Of a DNA stretch of 64,000 nt, positions 9,796 through 17,920 are shown in pieces (position 1 is the first letter of the stretch; each line of letters opens with the position of its first letter). This DNA is from Actinomycetota bacterium. GTDB taxonomy: Bacteria > Actinomycetota > Thermoleophilia > RBG-16-64-13. The stretch spans positions 1 through 64,000 of the forward strand of contig JAAYJE010000062.1 in NCBI GenBank assembly GCA_012523095.1. Reading direction: 5' to 3'. Both the position numbers and the translations under genes were made by a program. A model generated the notes under the pieces. The model searched no databases. It was not told where the DNA came from and saw nothing but the letters and a program-made list of their open reading frames with translations.

Positions 9796-12700
9796 TCAGA
9801 GCCCGTAGGCCTCCGCCAGCAGCACAATGGGGTGAACGGCCTCCAGGCCGGTGGCGTGGGCCAGCTGCATGCGGCAGGTGCTGCATTCGCTCAGCAGAAG
9901 ATCGGGAGCGATCTCGGCTACGCGCTCGAAGAGCGGCTGCCCGACTTGCATCGAGAGGTCGTACGTTCCCACCTTCATGCCGAAAGTGCCGGCCATACCG
10001 CAACACCCCGCAGCAAGGTCGACCACTTCGAGCCCGGGTATCTCGTGGAGCAGCTCTACCGCCGGGTTGCCGATCTGCTGGGCCTTCAGATGGCAGGGTT
10101 GATGATAGCCGATGCGGAGACGGGCTCTCGGCGCGTCACCATCCACAGCACCGGCCGCGGGTCGGGTTGTCCGCAGCGGCCCGACGTTCGGCGCGGTCTC
10201 AGGATGATCGAGGCGGCGGCGTAGCAGCAGTTCTCCCAGGTCGCGGGTCGCGTTGGCCACCAGCGAGCAGTCGGTGCCCCTGACGTAGTCGGCATAGTGA
10301 ACCTTGAAGGCAAAAGACGCCGTGGGCTCGGCGCTGACCACGAGGGCGCCGTCTTTGACGTACGGCAAGGCGGCGGCGATGTTGGCTCGGGCGACCTCGC
10401 GGGCCTTGTCTGCGTACCCGTAGAGCATCTCGGGAACGCCGCTCGGCCGCTGCGGGGGTATGACGACACGCAGCCCGTGGGCCACGAGCACGCGCTCCAC
10501 AAGGAGCGCCAGTGCAGGATCGTTGTACTCGGCGAAGAGGTCGTAGAAATAGGCTACCAGCGGCGCGGGCGGGCCGGACACCGCGCGCCCGGGTGTGGCC
10601 GCCCCGTCGGCCGGAGCCGCCCCATCGGCCAAGCCCATCCCGCCCGACGGAGACGGGGCGTCCGGCCCGAGCCCGGCGCCTCCGGCCCGCACGCCGGCCG
10701 ACCGGCTGAAGGTCCTGCGGGCGAAGGGAGCTATAGCGCGGCGTCGGTCGATGCCTATCACGGGCTCCACCAGGCGTCTTAGCAAGGGCTGGTTCACGAG
10801 TCGATTGGCCAACGGGGCCGTCAAGCCGCCGGCCCGCAAGACCGTCTCGACATTGGCGAGGAGCATCTCGACGGGCCCTCCGCGGCGGGCCGCTCGATAC
10901 CTGCTTTTCGCTTCCAGCATGAGTTTGGGGATGTTGACCTGGGAGGGGCATTCCACCGCACACACACCGCACTCGATACAGTAGTCGGTGACCGTTCTCA
11001 TGGCAGCCGTGCCGTAGGTGCTCTCCGGATCGAGCGCTCCCGTGATGACGCTCCTAAGCAGGTTGGCCTTCGCCCGGGGAGAGGCGTGCTCACGCCGGGT
11101 AGCTTTGTACACCGGGCACATGGTGGTCGCTACCTCGCTCTTGCAGACCGCGCAACCGTGGCACCGCTCTATCTCGCTCTCGTATCCACGGGGGGCGAAG
11201 TGGAGCAGGGGTTTCTGTGGCGTTGTTCCATAGTCGGGTCCATACCGGACGTTGTCGAACAGGCTGCCGGTGGTGTCCTGGGGGCCGATCTTCTTGCCGG
11301 GGTTCAACACTCCGTGAGGGTCAAAGGCATTCTTGATGCGGGTGAAGAAGGCGTAGATCTCCTCCCCGTACATCTCCTCGATGCGCGAGGTGTGCACCAG
11401 CCCGTCCCCATGCTCCCCGGACATGGTGCCGCGGACGCTCAAAACGTAGGCTGAGATCTCATCGTACAGGAGTTGCATCGTGCGGCAGTCGTCCGGGTCC
11501 TTGGGATCCAGTACCGGCCGCGTGTGAAGATTGCCATCTCCTACGTGGCCGACCATGACGGCCGAGATCCGCTCGCGGTCGAAGAGCTTCTGGAGGAAGT
11601 CCACACACGCCGGCAGCTCGGTGGGGTGGACGGTGATGTCCTCGACGAAAGGAAGCGGCTGGCGGGGTCCCGGCATGCGCTGCATAAGAGCCACGGCCGA
11701 CTTCCGGACCTTCCACAGATGCTCGGTCTCGGCCGTCGTGGTCGCCCGAACGAGCTTCAGGGCCGCCGTCTCTTCCAAGTGGCGGCGGAGAACGGCGAAC
11801 TTGTCATCGAGCTCCGCGTCGTCGCGACCTTCGAACTCGATGAGGATAGCCGTGTCCGTGTGTTCGGGTAGCATGGCGTCCACCCGGGAGTCGTTCTTGC
11901 GGACCACGGTCAAGAAGCGGGAGTCCATGATCTCGACGGCGGTCGGCAGAAGAGCGAGGATGCCTGGGACGGCTTCGCCGACGGCGAACACCGAAGGGAA
12001 GTAGGCCATGGCGATGCCGCGCGTCGCCGGTAGGGGGACCAGGTTGAGCGTAGCCTCGGTCACGATGCCCAAGGTGCCTTCGGCGCCGACGAACAGCTTC
12101 TGCAGGTGAGCGAGATCGGACGCCGGAGGTCTCAGCGCTGCATCCCGGGACTCGGCTGCCGTGCGTGAGGACGCCGCCGCGCCGGATATGCCGGTGCCGC
12201 CGAGGATCGCCTCTACTCGGTACCCGCAGGAGTTCTTGACCACCCGCGGCATCCGCGCATAAATGGCGTCCCTATTGGCCTGGAGCTCGGGAAGTACGAC
12301 GCTGAACGCTTTGCCGGCCAAAGTCGATCCGGCTAAGAAGGCGCTCATGTGGTCATGGTCCGGATTCATCGGTTGGGCTTTGAAGAGGGTGCCGTCGGCA
12401 AGCACCACATCCAAGGCGAGCACGTGGTCCTTAGTGGCGCCGTAGGCGACAGTGCGGGCTCCGGATGCGTTGGTGCCGATCATTCCTCCCAGGCTGCAGT
12501 GGTTCTCGCTGGAAGGGTCGGGGGCGAAAAACGAGCCGTGCGGGCGTAGGTGGCGGTTGAGCGATGCCAGGACCAGCCCCGGCTGTACCCGCACCCACGA
12601 CCCATCGGGGGCCACGTCGAGGACCGAGTTCATGTACCTGGTGAAGTCCACCTGTACCCCTGCGCCGACCGCGGCGCCGTTAAGGCCGGAGCCCATGCCG

Positions 12701-12909
12701 CGCGGCACCACCGACAATCCCCGCTCGGCACAGTAGGCGACCAGGAGCGCCACGTCCTCCGCATCGCGAGGGGACACGACCCCGAGAGGTTCCATCTGGC
12801 TGAGGCCCGCGTCGGTGGCATAGAGACGTCGGCTGACGGGGTCGAAGTCGACGTCGCCTCGGATGAATGAGCGCAGGTCACGCGCGATCAGGTCGGTTGG
12901 AGCGGTCAT
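9796..12909 (-). CDS. FAD-linked oxidase (GlcD/Dld-like) fused to 4Fe-4S and CCG (GlpC-like) domains
   Basis: SLGGMIGTNASGARTVAYGATKDHV; CHGCAVCKSEVATTMCPVYKATRREHASPRAKANLLR; CIECGVCAVECPSQVNIPKLM; CHLKAQ and CCGMAGTFG. Confidence 0.92.
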   Translation of the reverse strand: MTAPTDLIARDLRSFIRGDVDFDPVSRRLYATDAGLSQMEPLGVVSPRDAEDVALLVAYCAERGLSVVPRGMGSGLNGAAVGAGVQVDFTRYMNSVLDVAPDGSWVRVQPGLVLASLNRHLRPHGSFFAPDPSSENHCSLGGMIGTNASGARTVAYGATKDHVLALDVVLADGTLFKAQPMNPDHDHMSAFLAGSTLAGKAFSVVLPELQANRDAIYARMPRVVKNSCGYRVEAILGGTGISGAAASSRTAAESRDAALRPPASDLAHLQKLFVGAEGTLGIVTEATLNLVPLPATRGIAMAYFPSVFAVGEAVPGILALLPTAVEIMDSRFLTVVRKNDSRVDAMLPEHTDTAILIEFEGRDDAELDDKFAVLRRHLEETAALKLVRATTTAETEHLWKVRKSAVALMQRMPGPRQPLPFVEDITVHPTELPACVDFLQKLFDRERISAVMVGHVGDGNLHTRPVLDPKDPDDCRTMQLLYDEISAYVLSVRGTMSGEHGDGLVHTSRIEEMYGEEIYAFFTRIKNAFDPHGVLNPGKKIGPQDTTGSLFDNVRYGPDYGTTPQKPLLHFAPRGYESEIERCHGCAVCKSEVATTMCPVYKATRREHASPRAKANLLRSVITGALDPESTYGTAAMRTVTDYCIECGVCAVECPSQVNIPKLMLEAKSRYRAARRGGPVEMLLANVETVLRAGGLTAPLANRLVNQPLLRRLVEPVIGIDRRRAIAPFARRTFSRSAGVRAGGAGLGPDAPSPSGGMGLADGAAPADGAATPGRAVSGPPAPLVAYFYDLFAEYNDPALALLVERVLVAHGLRVVIPPQRPSGVPEMLYGYADKAREVARANIAAALPYVKDGALVVSAEPTASFAFKVHYADYVRGTDCSLVANATRDLGELLLRRRLDHPETAPNVGPLRTTRPAAGAVDGDAPRARLRIGYHQPCHLKAQQIGNPAVELLHEIPGLEVVDLAAGCCGMAGTFGMKVGTYDLSMQVGQPLFERVAEIAPDLLLSECSTCRMQLAHATGLEAVHPIVLLAEAYGL

Positions 12910-13067
12910 GGGAAAGGAATAATACCGCGAATAGCGTGACTAGAGTGTTCATGAGAGAATGCACGCAACCGCCCGACTCCCGCTCGGGCAGTCGTCAATT
13001 GTGTGCGCGGAGGATCAAGCCAGAGTGAAACGCGGTGCGCCTGCCTGTCCGGTGAAGGGGGTGAGTC

Positions 13068-14000
13068 ATGCTTGCCATTCTCAAAACGACCCCAACAGGT
13101 CTCACGCGATTGGAGGAATTCGAGCCTGGTTCCTGGATCGACCTGGTCAGCCCTTCCGAAGAGGAGCTGGAACGAGTCAGCCGAGAGCTGCAGATCCCGC
13201 TCGACCTGCTCATGGGGCCGCTGGACGAGGAAGAGAAATCGCGCATAGACGTAGAAGATGGACTGACTCACCTCATCGTGGATATTCCGGTACTGGTTCG
13301 AGAGGACGAGCAACGGGGCTACGAGACCATCCCCCTGGGGATGCTGGTCCATCCGGACTACTTCGTCACCACCTGTCTTAGGCCCAACCCCATCTTGGGG
13401 GAGTTCGAGCGCGGCACTGTCAAGGGTTTCGCCACCTTCTGGAAAACCCGCTTCCTGCTGCAGGTTCTGCAGCGGGTATCGGCTTTCTACCTCCGCTATC
13501 TGGGCCGGATCGACCGTGAGACCGACAAAGTGGAGCGTGAATTGCGGGCTTCCATGAAGAACGAGGAGATATTCGACCTCCTCAGCCTTCAGAAGTCCCT
13601 GGTGTACTTCACCACGTCCCTTCGCTCGAATGAAGCCGTGCTGCAGAAACTGCCGCGCACCAAGACGATCAAGATGTACGAGGAAGACCAGGATCTTCTC
13701 GAAGACGTCATCATCGAGAACAAACAGGCCTCGGAGATGGCGAAAATCTACACCGATATCTTGACGGGCACAATGAACGCCTTTGCATCGGTGATCTCCA
13801 ACAATCTGAACCGAGTGATGAAACTGCTCACCTCGCTCACAATCATCCTGGCCATACCGACCATCGTGGCATCGTTGTACGGGATGAACGTCAGACTGCC
13901 TTTCGAGGACTACTCACATGCCTTCGCCCTCACCCTAGTGATAACCGTCGTTATCTCGGCGGGTTTCGCACTGGTCTTCTGGAGGAAGAGGTTCTTCTAG
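13068..14000 (+). CDS. corA: CorA family divalent metal transporter
   Basis: C-terminal ILAIPTIVASLYGMNVRLPFED with YGMN signature. Confidence 0.93.
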   Translation: MLAILKTTPTGLTRLEEFEPGSWIDLVSPSEEELERVSRELQIPLDLLMGPLDEEEKSRIDVEDGLTHLIVDIPVLVREDEQRGYETIPLGMLVHPDYFVTTCLRPNPILGEFERGTVKGFATFWKTRFLLQVLQRVSAFYLRYLGRIDRETDKVERELRASMKNEEIFDLLSLQKSLVYFTTSLRSNEAVLQKLPRTKTIKMYEEDQDLLEDVIIENKQASEMAKIYTDILTGTMNAFASVISNNLNRVMKLLTSLTIILAIPTIVASLYGMNVRLPFEDYSHAFALTLVITVVISAGFALVFWRKRFF

Positions 14001-14032
14001 CGAGGCCGGGTCTTCCGGCGAAGCCGGTTGCC

Positions 14033-15868
14033 TTAACGCCAGGGTGAGAGTGGGGGGCGGGCCGGCGGGCGCGGCTTACGGCGGGACCGCGGTATGGGAG
14101 GCTCCAACAGGCTCAGTTCGTCTGTCTGTTCGAGTGTCTCGATCGGTATGACCCGCATCCGTTTCACCCCCGCGAGCACCGCTAGGCTCGCTGCTATGAA
14201 CATGACGGCGAGAGGCCCGCGCACGCCGTAAGAGCCCGAGACCGTCTGTACGATCAGGAACCACCAGGCCCTCAGCCAGCCCACCCCGTAGCTGGTGGCG
14301 AGATAGATATAGAGAGCCACCGGCACGATAAGCCCGGCCAGGAGGACCGGAGCGTTGGTCGTCAGGCGGTGGCGCCACAGGGCCCCCGAGTAGACCGGTT
14401 CCGCGAAGCAGGTGGCGAGCGGCCAAGCCCAGGCAGCGGTGACACCGGGCAGGACCAAGAAGGGGGATCGCGACAACATCAGCACTAGGCCCACGATCAG
14501 CCCTGTGAATCCGGCGCAAAGCTTCGTCATCTCGGTCGCCGCCTTGCCCTCCTGGGGGTGCAGATAGCCAAGGAACCTACGTGAGGCGACGAAGACAACG
14601 GCTCCTGTCAGGATGATGATGAGCGTCGGCGCGAGCCGAGGCTGCGTGCTGGGTCCTTCAACAACCGGTACCTGAAGGTGGTAAAGGGGGATGAGCCCGG
14701 CTCGGGCGAGAATGTAGGCGACCAGGAGCATCCACCCCACAGGCAGTGCGAATGACAGCAGGTTACGTAGGTGCAAAGCGGCCGGCCGGCCGGTCACCCT
14801 GGACGAGAAGAGCCATATGAGAAGGGCTGCGAGCGTAGGTAAGAGCATGAGCGCGGCCAAGAAGGTCGTTGCTCGATTGGTCAGATAGCGTCCCGATTCG
14901 AGCAACAGGGCGGTGCCTGGGTCGGGGGGCGCCTCTGTGCCGGAGTCTAGGGAGAGGAGGAGACGTTCGATGGCGGCTCCTTGGGTGGCGAGCCCATCGG
15001 CCGTGGGGTTGCCGGGCCCGTTGTCGTACAGGCGAAGAGATGCGATTCCTCGGCTCAACCCCGCCACCTGGTCGCCTTTCGATAGAGAGAGGGCTCGGTC
15101 GGCGGCTTGGCTGAGAAGGCCCGGTACGCGGAGTCTAAGGTTGACTTCAGCAAGAAGGCGGCCGACCAATTGCACGTACCAACCCGGAGTGGTGTTCTTG
15201 GGACCCGTAACGCCGGCGCCGAGCGATGTGGTCCGCTCTCTTCCCAAGCCGTGGATGGAGAGGATGGTGCTCACGTCGCGCCCGCGTTCGTTCGTGTCGA
15301 GAAAGCGATTGATGCCGAGACCCCCCGTGTCGCTATCCTCGGTTGACAAAAAGATCAGTGTCTTCTGGTGAGGGCGCTCGGCGAATACATGGATGAGCTC
15401 AATCAGCATCGCGGTACCGGTGGCGTACGCCAAGGGTTCCACCTCGGCCCCCAAGGGTGTGTCCCGCGGCGCGGCCACGAGCACGCTCTCACGACTCGTG
15501 CCCTCGAGCACCACCACTGCGTTGCGCAGCGTTTCGGTCCCAACGCCCATCGGCGCCTCGAACTTGTCGACGGCGGCCACCACCCTCTCGGGGAGCTTCT
15601 CCGCGATCCAGTTGATGACGCTCGCCGATCCTTCCGAGCCCAGCATGCGATTGGAGTACAAGTCGCTCATCACCTGGGCCGCCCGGTAGGCGCGCGTCGA
15701 GTCGAAGAAGGTCGGCCCGGAAGCCACCTCTACGCTGGATGCTGGTGAGGAGACCGAGAGAAAGACGGCGGCCCCGGCCAAGACCACGAGCCCGGCGCAG
15801 ATCGTATACGCCGTCCTTCTCCACTGACGTACGTGGTCGACGAGACGTCGGCGGATCGTTAGGGCCAT
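14033..15868 (-). CDS. Membrane protein with M28-like/GAA1-like luminal domain and multiple TM helices
   Basis: M28-like fold pattern (VLVAAPRDTPLGAEVEPLAYATGTAMLIEL...LIFLSTEDSDTGGLGINRFL) followed by several TM segments. Confidence 0.6.
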   Translation of the reverse strand: MALTIRRRLVDHVRQWRRTAYTICAGLVVLAGAAVFLSVSSPASSVEVASGPTFFDSTRAYRAAQVMSDLYSNRMLGSEGSASVINWIAEKLPERVVAAVDKFEAPMGVGTETLRNAVVVLEGTSRESVLVAAPRDTPLGAEVEPLAYATGTAMLIELIHVFAERPHQKTLIFLSTEDSDTGGLGINRFLDTNERGRDVSTILSIHGLGRERTTSLGAGVTGPKNTTPGWYVQLVGRLLAEVNLRLRVPGLLSQAADRALSLSKGDQVAGLSRGIASLRLYDNGPGNPTADGLATQGAAIERLLLSLDSGTEAPPDPGTALLLESGRYLTNRATTFLAALMLLPTLAALLIWLFSSRVTGRPAALHLRNLLSFALPVGWMLLVAYILARAGLIPLYHLQVPVVEGPSTQPRLAPTLIIILTGAVVFVASRRFLGYLHPQEGKAATEMTKLCAGFTGLIVGLVLMLSRSPFLVLPGVTAAWAWPLATCFAEPVYSGALWRHRLTTNAPVLLAGLIVPVALYIYLATSYGVGWLRAWWFLIVQTVSGSYGVRGPLAVMFIAASLAVLAGVKRMRVIPIETLEQTDELSLLEPPIPRSRRKPRPPARPPLSPWR

Positions 15869-15929
15869 GTAACACTCCGGTTCGCTGGTGGCCTGTGAGA
15901 TTGTAGGCCCCTACGAACCCGGTGGCAAA

Positions 15930-16127
15930 TCAGCCGGCGTGTCTCCGCTTGTCGGCGAGGAGTTGTTCGATCATACGGTCGGCGATCTCATCAGCAGGAA
16001 CGTGGTAATCACCCGACCGGATGAGATCATGGATGGCCTGCAACCGTGCAGGTCCGGCAGGGCCGACCTGACCCCTGGGCGGGGCGGGAATGCCGGGAGA
16101 ACGGTTCTGTCGTATGTTAGCGTTCAT
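15930..16127 (-). CDS. FlgM-like anti-sigma-28 domain protein (65 aa)
   Basis: ATG at 16127; MNANIRQNRS...RLQAIHDLIRSGDYHVPADEIADRMIEQLLADKRRHAG matches the FlgM C-terminal pattern (I..G.Y.v....IA..ml). Confidence 0.72.
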   Translation of the reverse strand: MNANIRQNRSPGIPAPPRGQVGPAGPARLQAIHDLIRSGDYHVPADEIADRMIEQLLADKRRHAG

Positions 16128-16257
16128 GCCGCCATTGGGTATCGGTGTTCGGCTGTATTCACTCATGCTATGCTTTCTATCGGCCGGAAGCGGCGAATGG
16201 TTTATACGGAGAGTGGAATCCTGCTGTCGGTCACGACAGGGCAGACGGGTCGAAGGA

Positions 16258-17493
16258 GTGGCGATCAAGCTCATCAGCATTGACGATGCCAGGAGTCGGG
16301 TGCTGGCTGAGGCCCTTGTACTGTCGGTGGAAACGCTGCCTTTGGCAGAAGTGGTGGGCAGGATCCTCGGTGAGGAGATAGTCGCATCCCACAGCGTCCC
16401 ACCCTTCGATAATGCCGGCATGGACGGTTTCGCTGTGAGGGCGGTCGACATAGTCGACGCCGCTGGCGACAAGCCGGTTTCCCTGCACGTGCTGGAGACG
16501 ATTCCCGCGGGCCGCGTCGCCACCCATGCGCTCGGCCTCGAGCAGGCAACTAAGATCATGACGGGAGCTCCCATCCCGGAGGGCGCCGACGTGGTCGTCC
16601 AATCCGAGGCGACGGAAGAGAGGGACGGCCGGGTTCTGATCTTCGAGGCGGCGAAAAGGGGCAAGAACATCAGACGGGCGGGTGAGGACGTGGAGGCGGG
16701 TGGCCGGGTGCTCGGTCCCGGCAGCATCCTCGGCCCCGCCGAGATAGGGCTGATCGCCAGCCTGGGCCGTCCGACGGTGCAGGTCCACCGCCTTCCCCGC
16801 GTGGCCATATTGTCGACCGGCAGCGAACTGGTCGAGGTGGACCGGCCTCTTGGCCCGGGACAGATCCACAATTCCAACAGTTACTCCCTCCGGGCTCTCT
16901 GCCAGCAGATGGGCATCGAGCCTACTATGCTGGGCATCGTGCCCGACGATTACGATGCGACCAAGGACATGGTCCAGAAGGGGCTGGACTACGATGTGCT
17001 GCTCACCACCGGGGGAGTATCGGTGGGGCAGTTCGACTTCATCAAAGACATCCAAGATGAGCTCGGCGTGCAACGCAGGCTGTGGGGGGTGGCGATGAAG
17101 CCGGGCAAGCCGCTGGTGTTCGGGGTCCACGACCGCACTCTGGTGTTCGGTCTGCCGGGCAATCCCGTGTCGGCCATGGTCTCGTTCGAGCTCTTCGTCC
17201 GCCCGGCCCTGCTGCATCTCATGGGGCACGCGAATACCGTCAGGCCGCTCTACCGGGCCGTCATGTCCGAAAATGCGTCGAACTCTGACGGGCGGGTGTA
17301 TGTGGTCAGGGTGAGGGCCTGGCGGGAGGACGGTACGTGGCATGTCAGCTCCACAGGTGCGCAGGGCTCGGGCATACTGCGCTCCATGGTGGGTGCAAAC
17401 GGGTTGGTCTTCATACCCGGAGGAACACGAGGCGTGAAGGCCGGGGAGACGGTGGATTTCCTGCTATTGCGCGAGGACCTCCAGGCGCCCTGA
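16258..17493 (+). CDS. moeA: Molybdopterin molybdotransferase
   Basis: PPFDNAGMDGFAVRA; GPGQIHNSNSYSL; LLTTGGVSVGQFDFIK; VFGLPGNPVSAMVSFELFVRP; start codon uncertain (frame open upstream). Confidence 0.94.
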   Translation: MAIKLISIDDARSRVLAEALVLSVETLPLAEVVGRILGEEIVASHSVPPFDNAGMDGFAVRAVDIVDAAGDKPVSLHVLETIPAGRVATHALGLEQATKIMTGAPIPEGADVVVQSEATEERDGRVLIFEAAKRGKNIRRAGEDVEAGGRVLGPGSILGPAEIGLIASLGRPTVQVHRLPRVAILSTGSELVEVDRPLGPGQIHNSNSYSLRALCQQMGIEPTMLGIVPDDYDATKDMVQKGLDYDVLLTTGGVSVGQFDFIKDIQDELGVQRRLWGVAMKPGKPLVFGVHDRTLVFGLPGNPVSAMVSFELFVRPALLHLMGHANTVRPLYRAVMSENASNSDGRVYVVRVRAWREDGTWHVSSTGAQGSGILRSMVGANGLVFIPGGTRGVKAGETVDFLLLREDLQAP

Positions 17494-17544
17494 TGGCGAT
17501 TCTCCGCGACATCGTGCGTAGGCCGACCCCGTAGTGACTCGAGG

Positions 17545-17573
17545 TTGTCCCGGACGGAGGACGGCGATACAAT
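17545..17573 (+). promoter_or_regulatory. Sigma70-like promoter: TTGTCC - 17 bp - TACAAT
   Basis: -35 TTGTCC at 17545-17550 and -10 TACAAT at 17568-17573 with exact 17-bp spacer. Confidence 0.6.
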
Positions 17574-17579
17574 GAGAGT

Positions 17580-17688
17580 GATGAGGAAGTCGATTCGACA
17601 GTGCCGCGGGAGTGATGCAGCCGGAATACCCCTGTCGGTGGTCGGAGCGGCTTTGAGGGGCCTAGCAGCCGGTGCTGCTGGGCTTTTT
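17580..17688 (+). ncRNA. Candidate structured small RNA or 5' leader RNA
   Basis: Lies between the promoter and the intrinsic terminator; no convincing ORF; internal inverted repeats (GTCG-ATT-CGAC, GCCGC...GCGGC). Confidence 0.45.
17661..17688 (+). terminator. Intrinsic terminator
   Basis: CCTAGCAGC-CGGT-GCTGCTGGG (9-bp stem with one G-U) followed by CTTTTTT. Confidence 0.85.
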
Positions 17689-17734
17689 TGTTCTCGTCCT
17701 TCACAATGATCCTCCAGCCAGGAAAGGAGATCTC

Positions 17735-17920
17735 ATGGCCAATCACTTCACCCCCGAGGAACTGGCGCAGGAGTTGGGGACGACCACTCGGGACGTCATC
17801 GAGTTCTGTGTCAAGGAAGGCATCCCCATATACAAGGGGAAGGTCGACAGGAGTCTCCTCACGGTGGTGATGAAGGCCAAGGGTATCCAGCTTCCCAAGA
17901 CTCAGGCGGCCGCGGTCTAG
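17735..17920 (+). CDS. Small (61 aa) putative helix-turn-helix/IF2N-like protein
   Basis: AGGAAAGGAG SD before ATG; MANHFTPEELAQELGTTTRDVIEFCVKEGIPIYKGKVDRSLLTVVMKAKGIQLPKTQAAAV. Confidence 0.6.
   Translation: MANHFTPEELAQELGTTTRDVIEFCVKEGIPIYKGKVDRSLLTVVMKAKGIQLPKTQAAAV

Noticed and set aside
16224-16239. CTGTCG-GTCA-CGACAG hairpin upstream of moeA as a riboswitch
   Set aside because: Only a 6-bp stem; no Moco-motif features recognised
16231-17343. 370-aa minus-strand ORF
   Set aside because: Antisense to moeA; His/Arg-rich mirror frame
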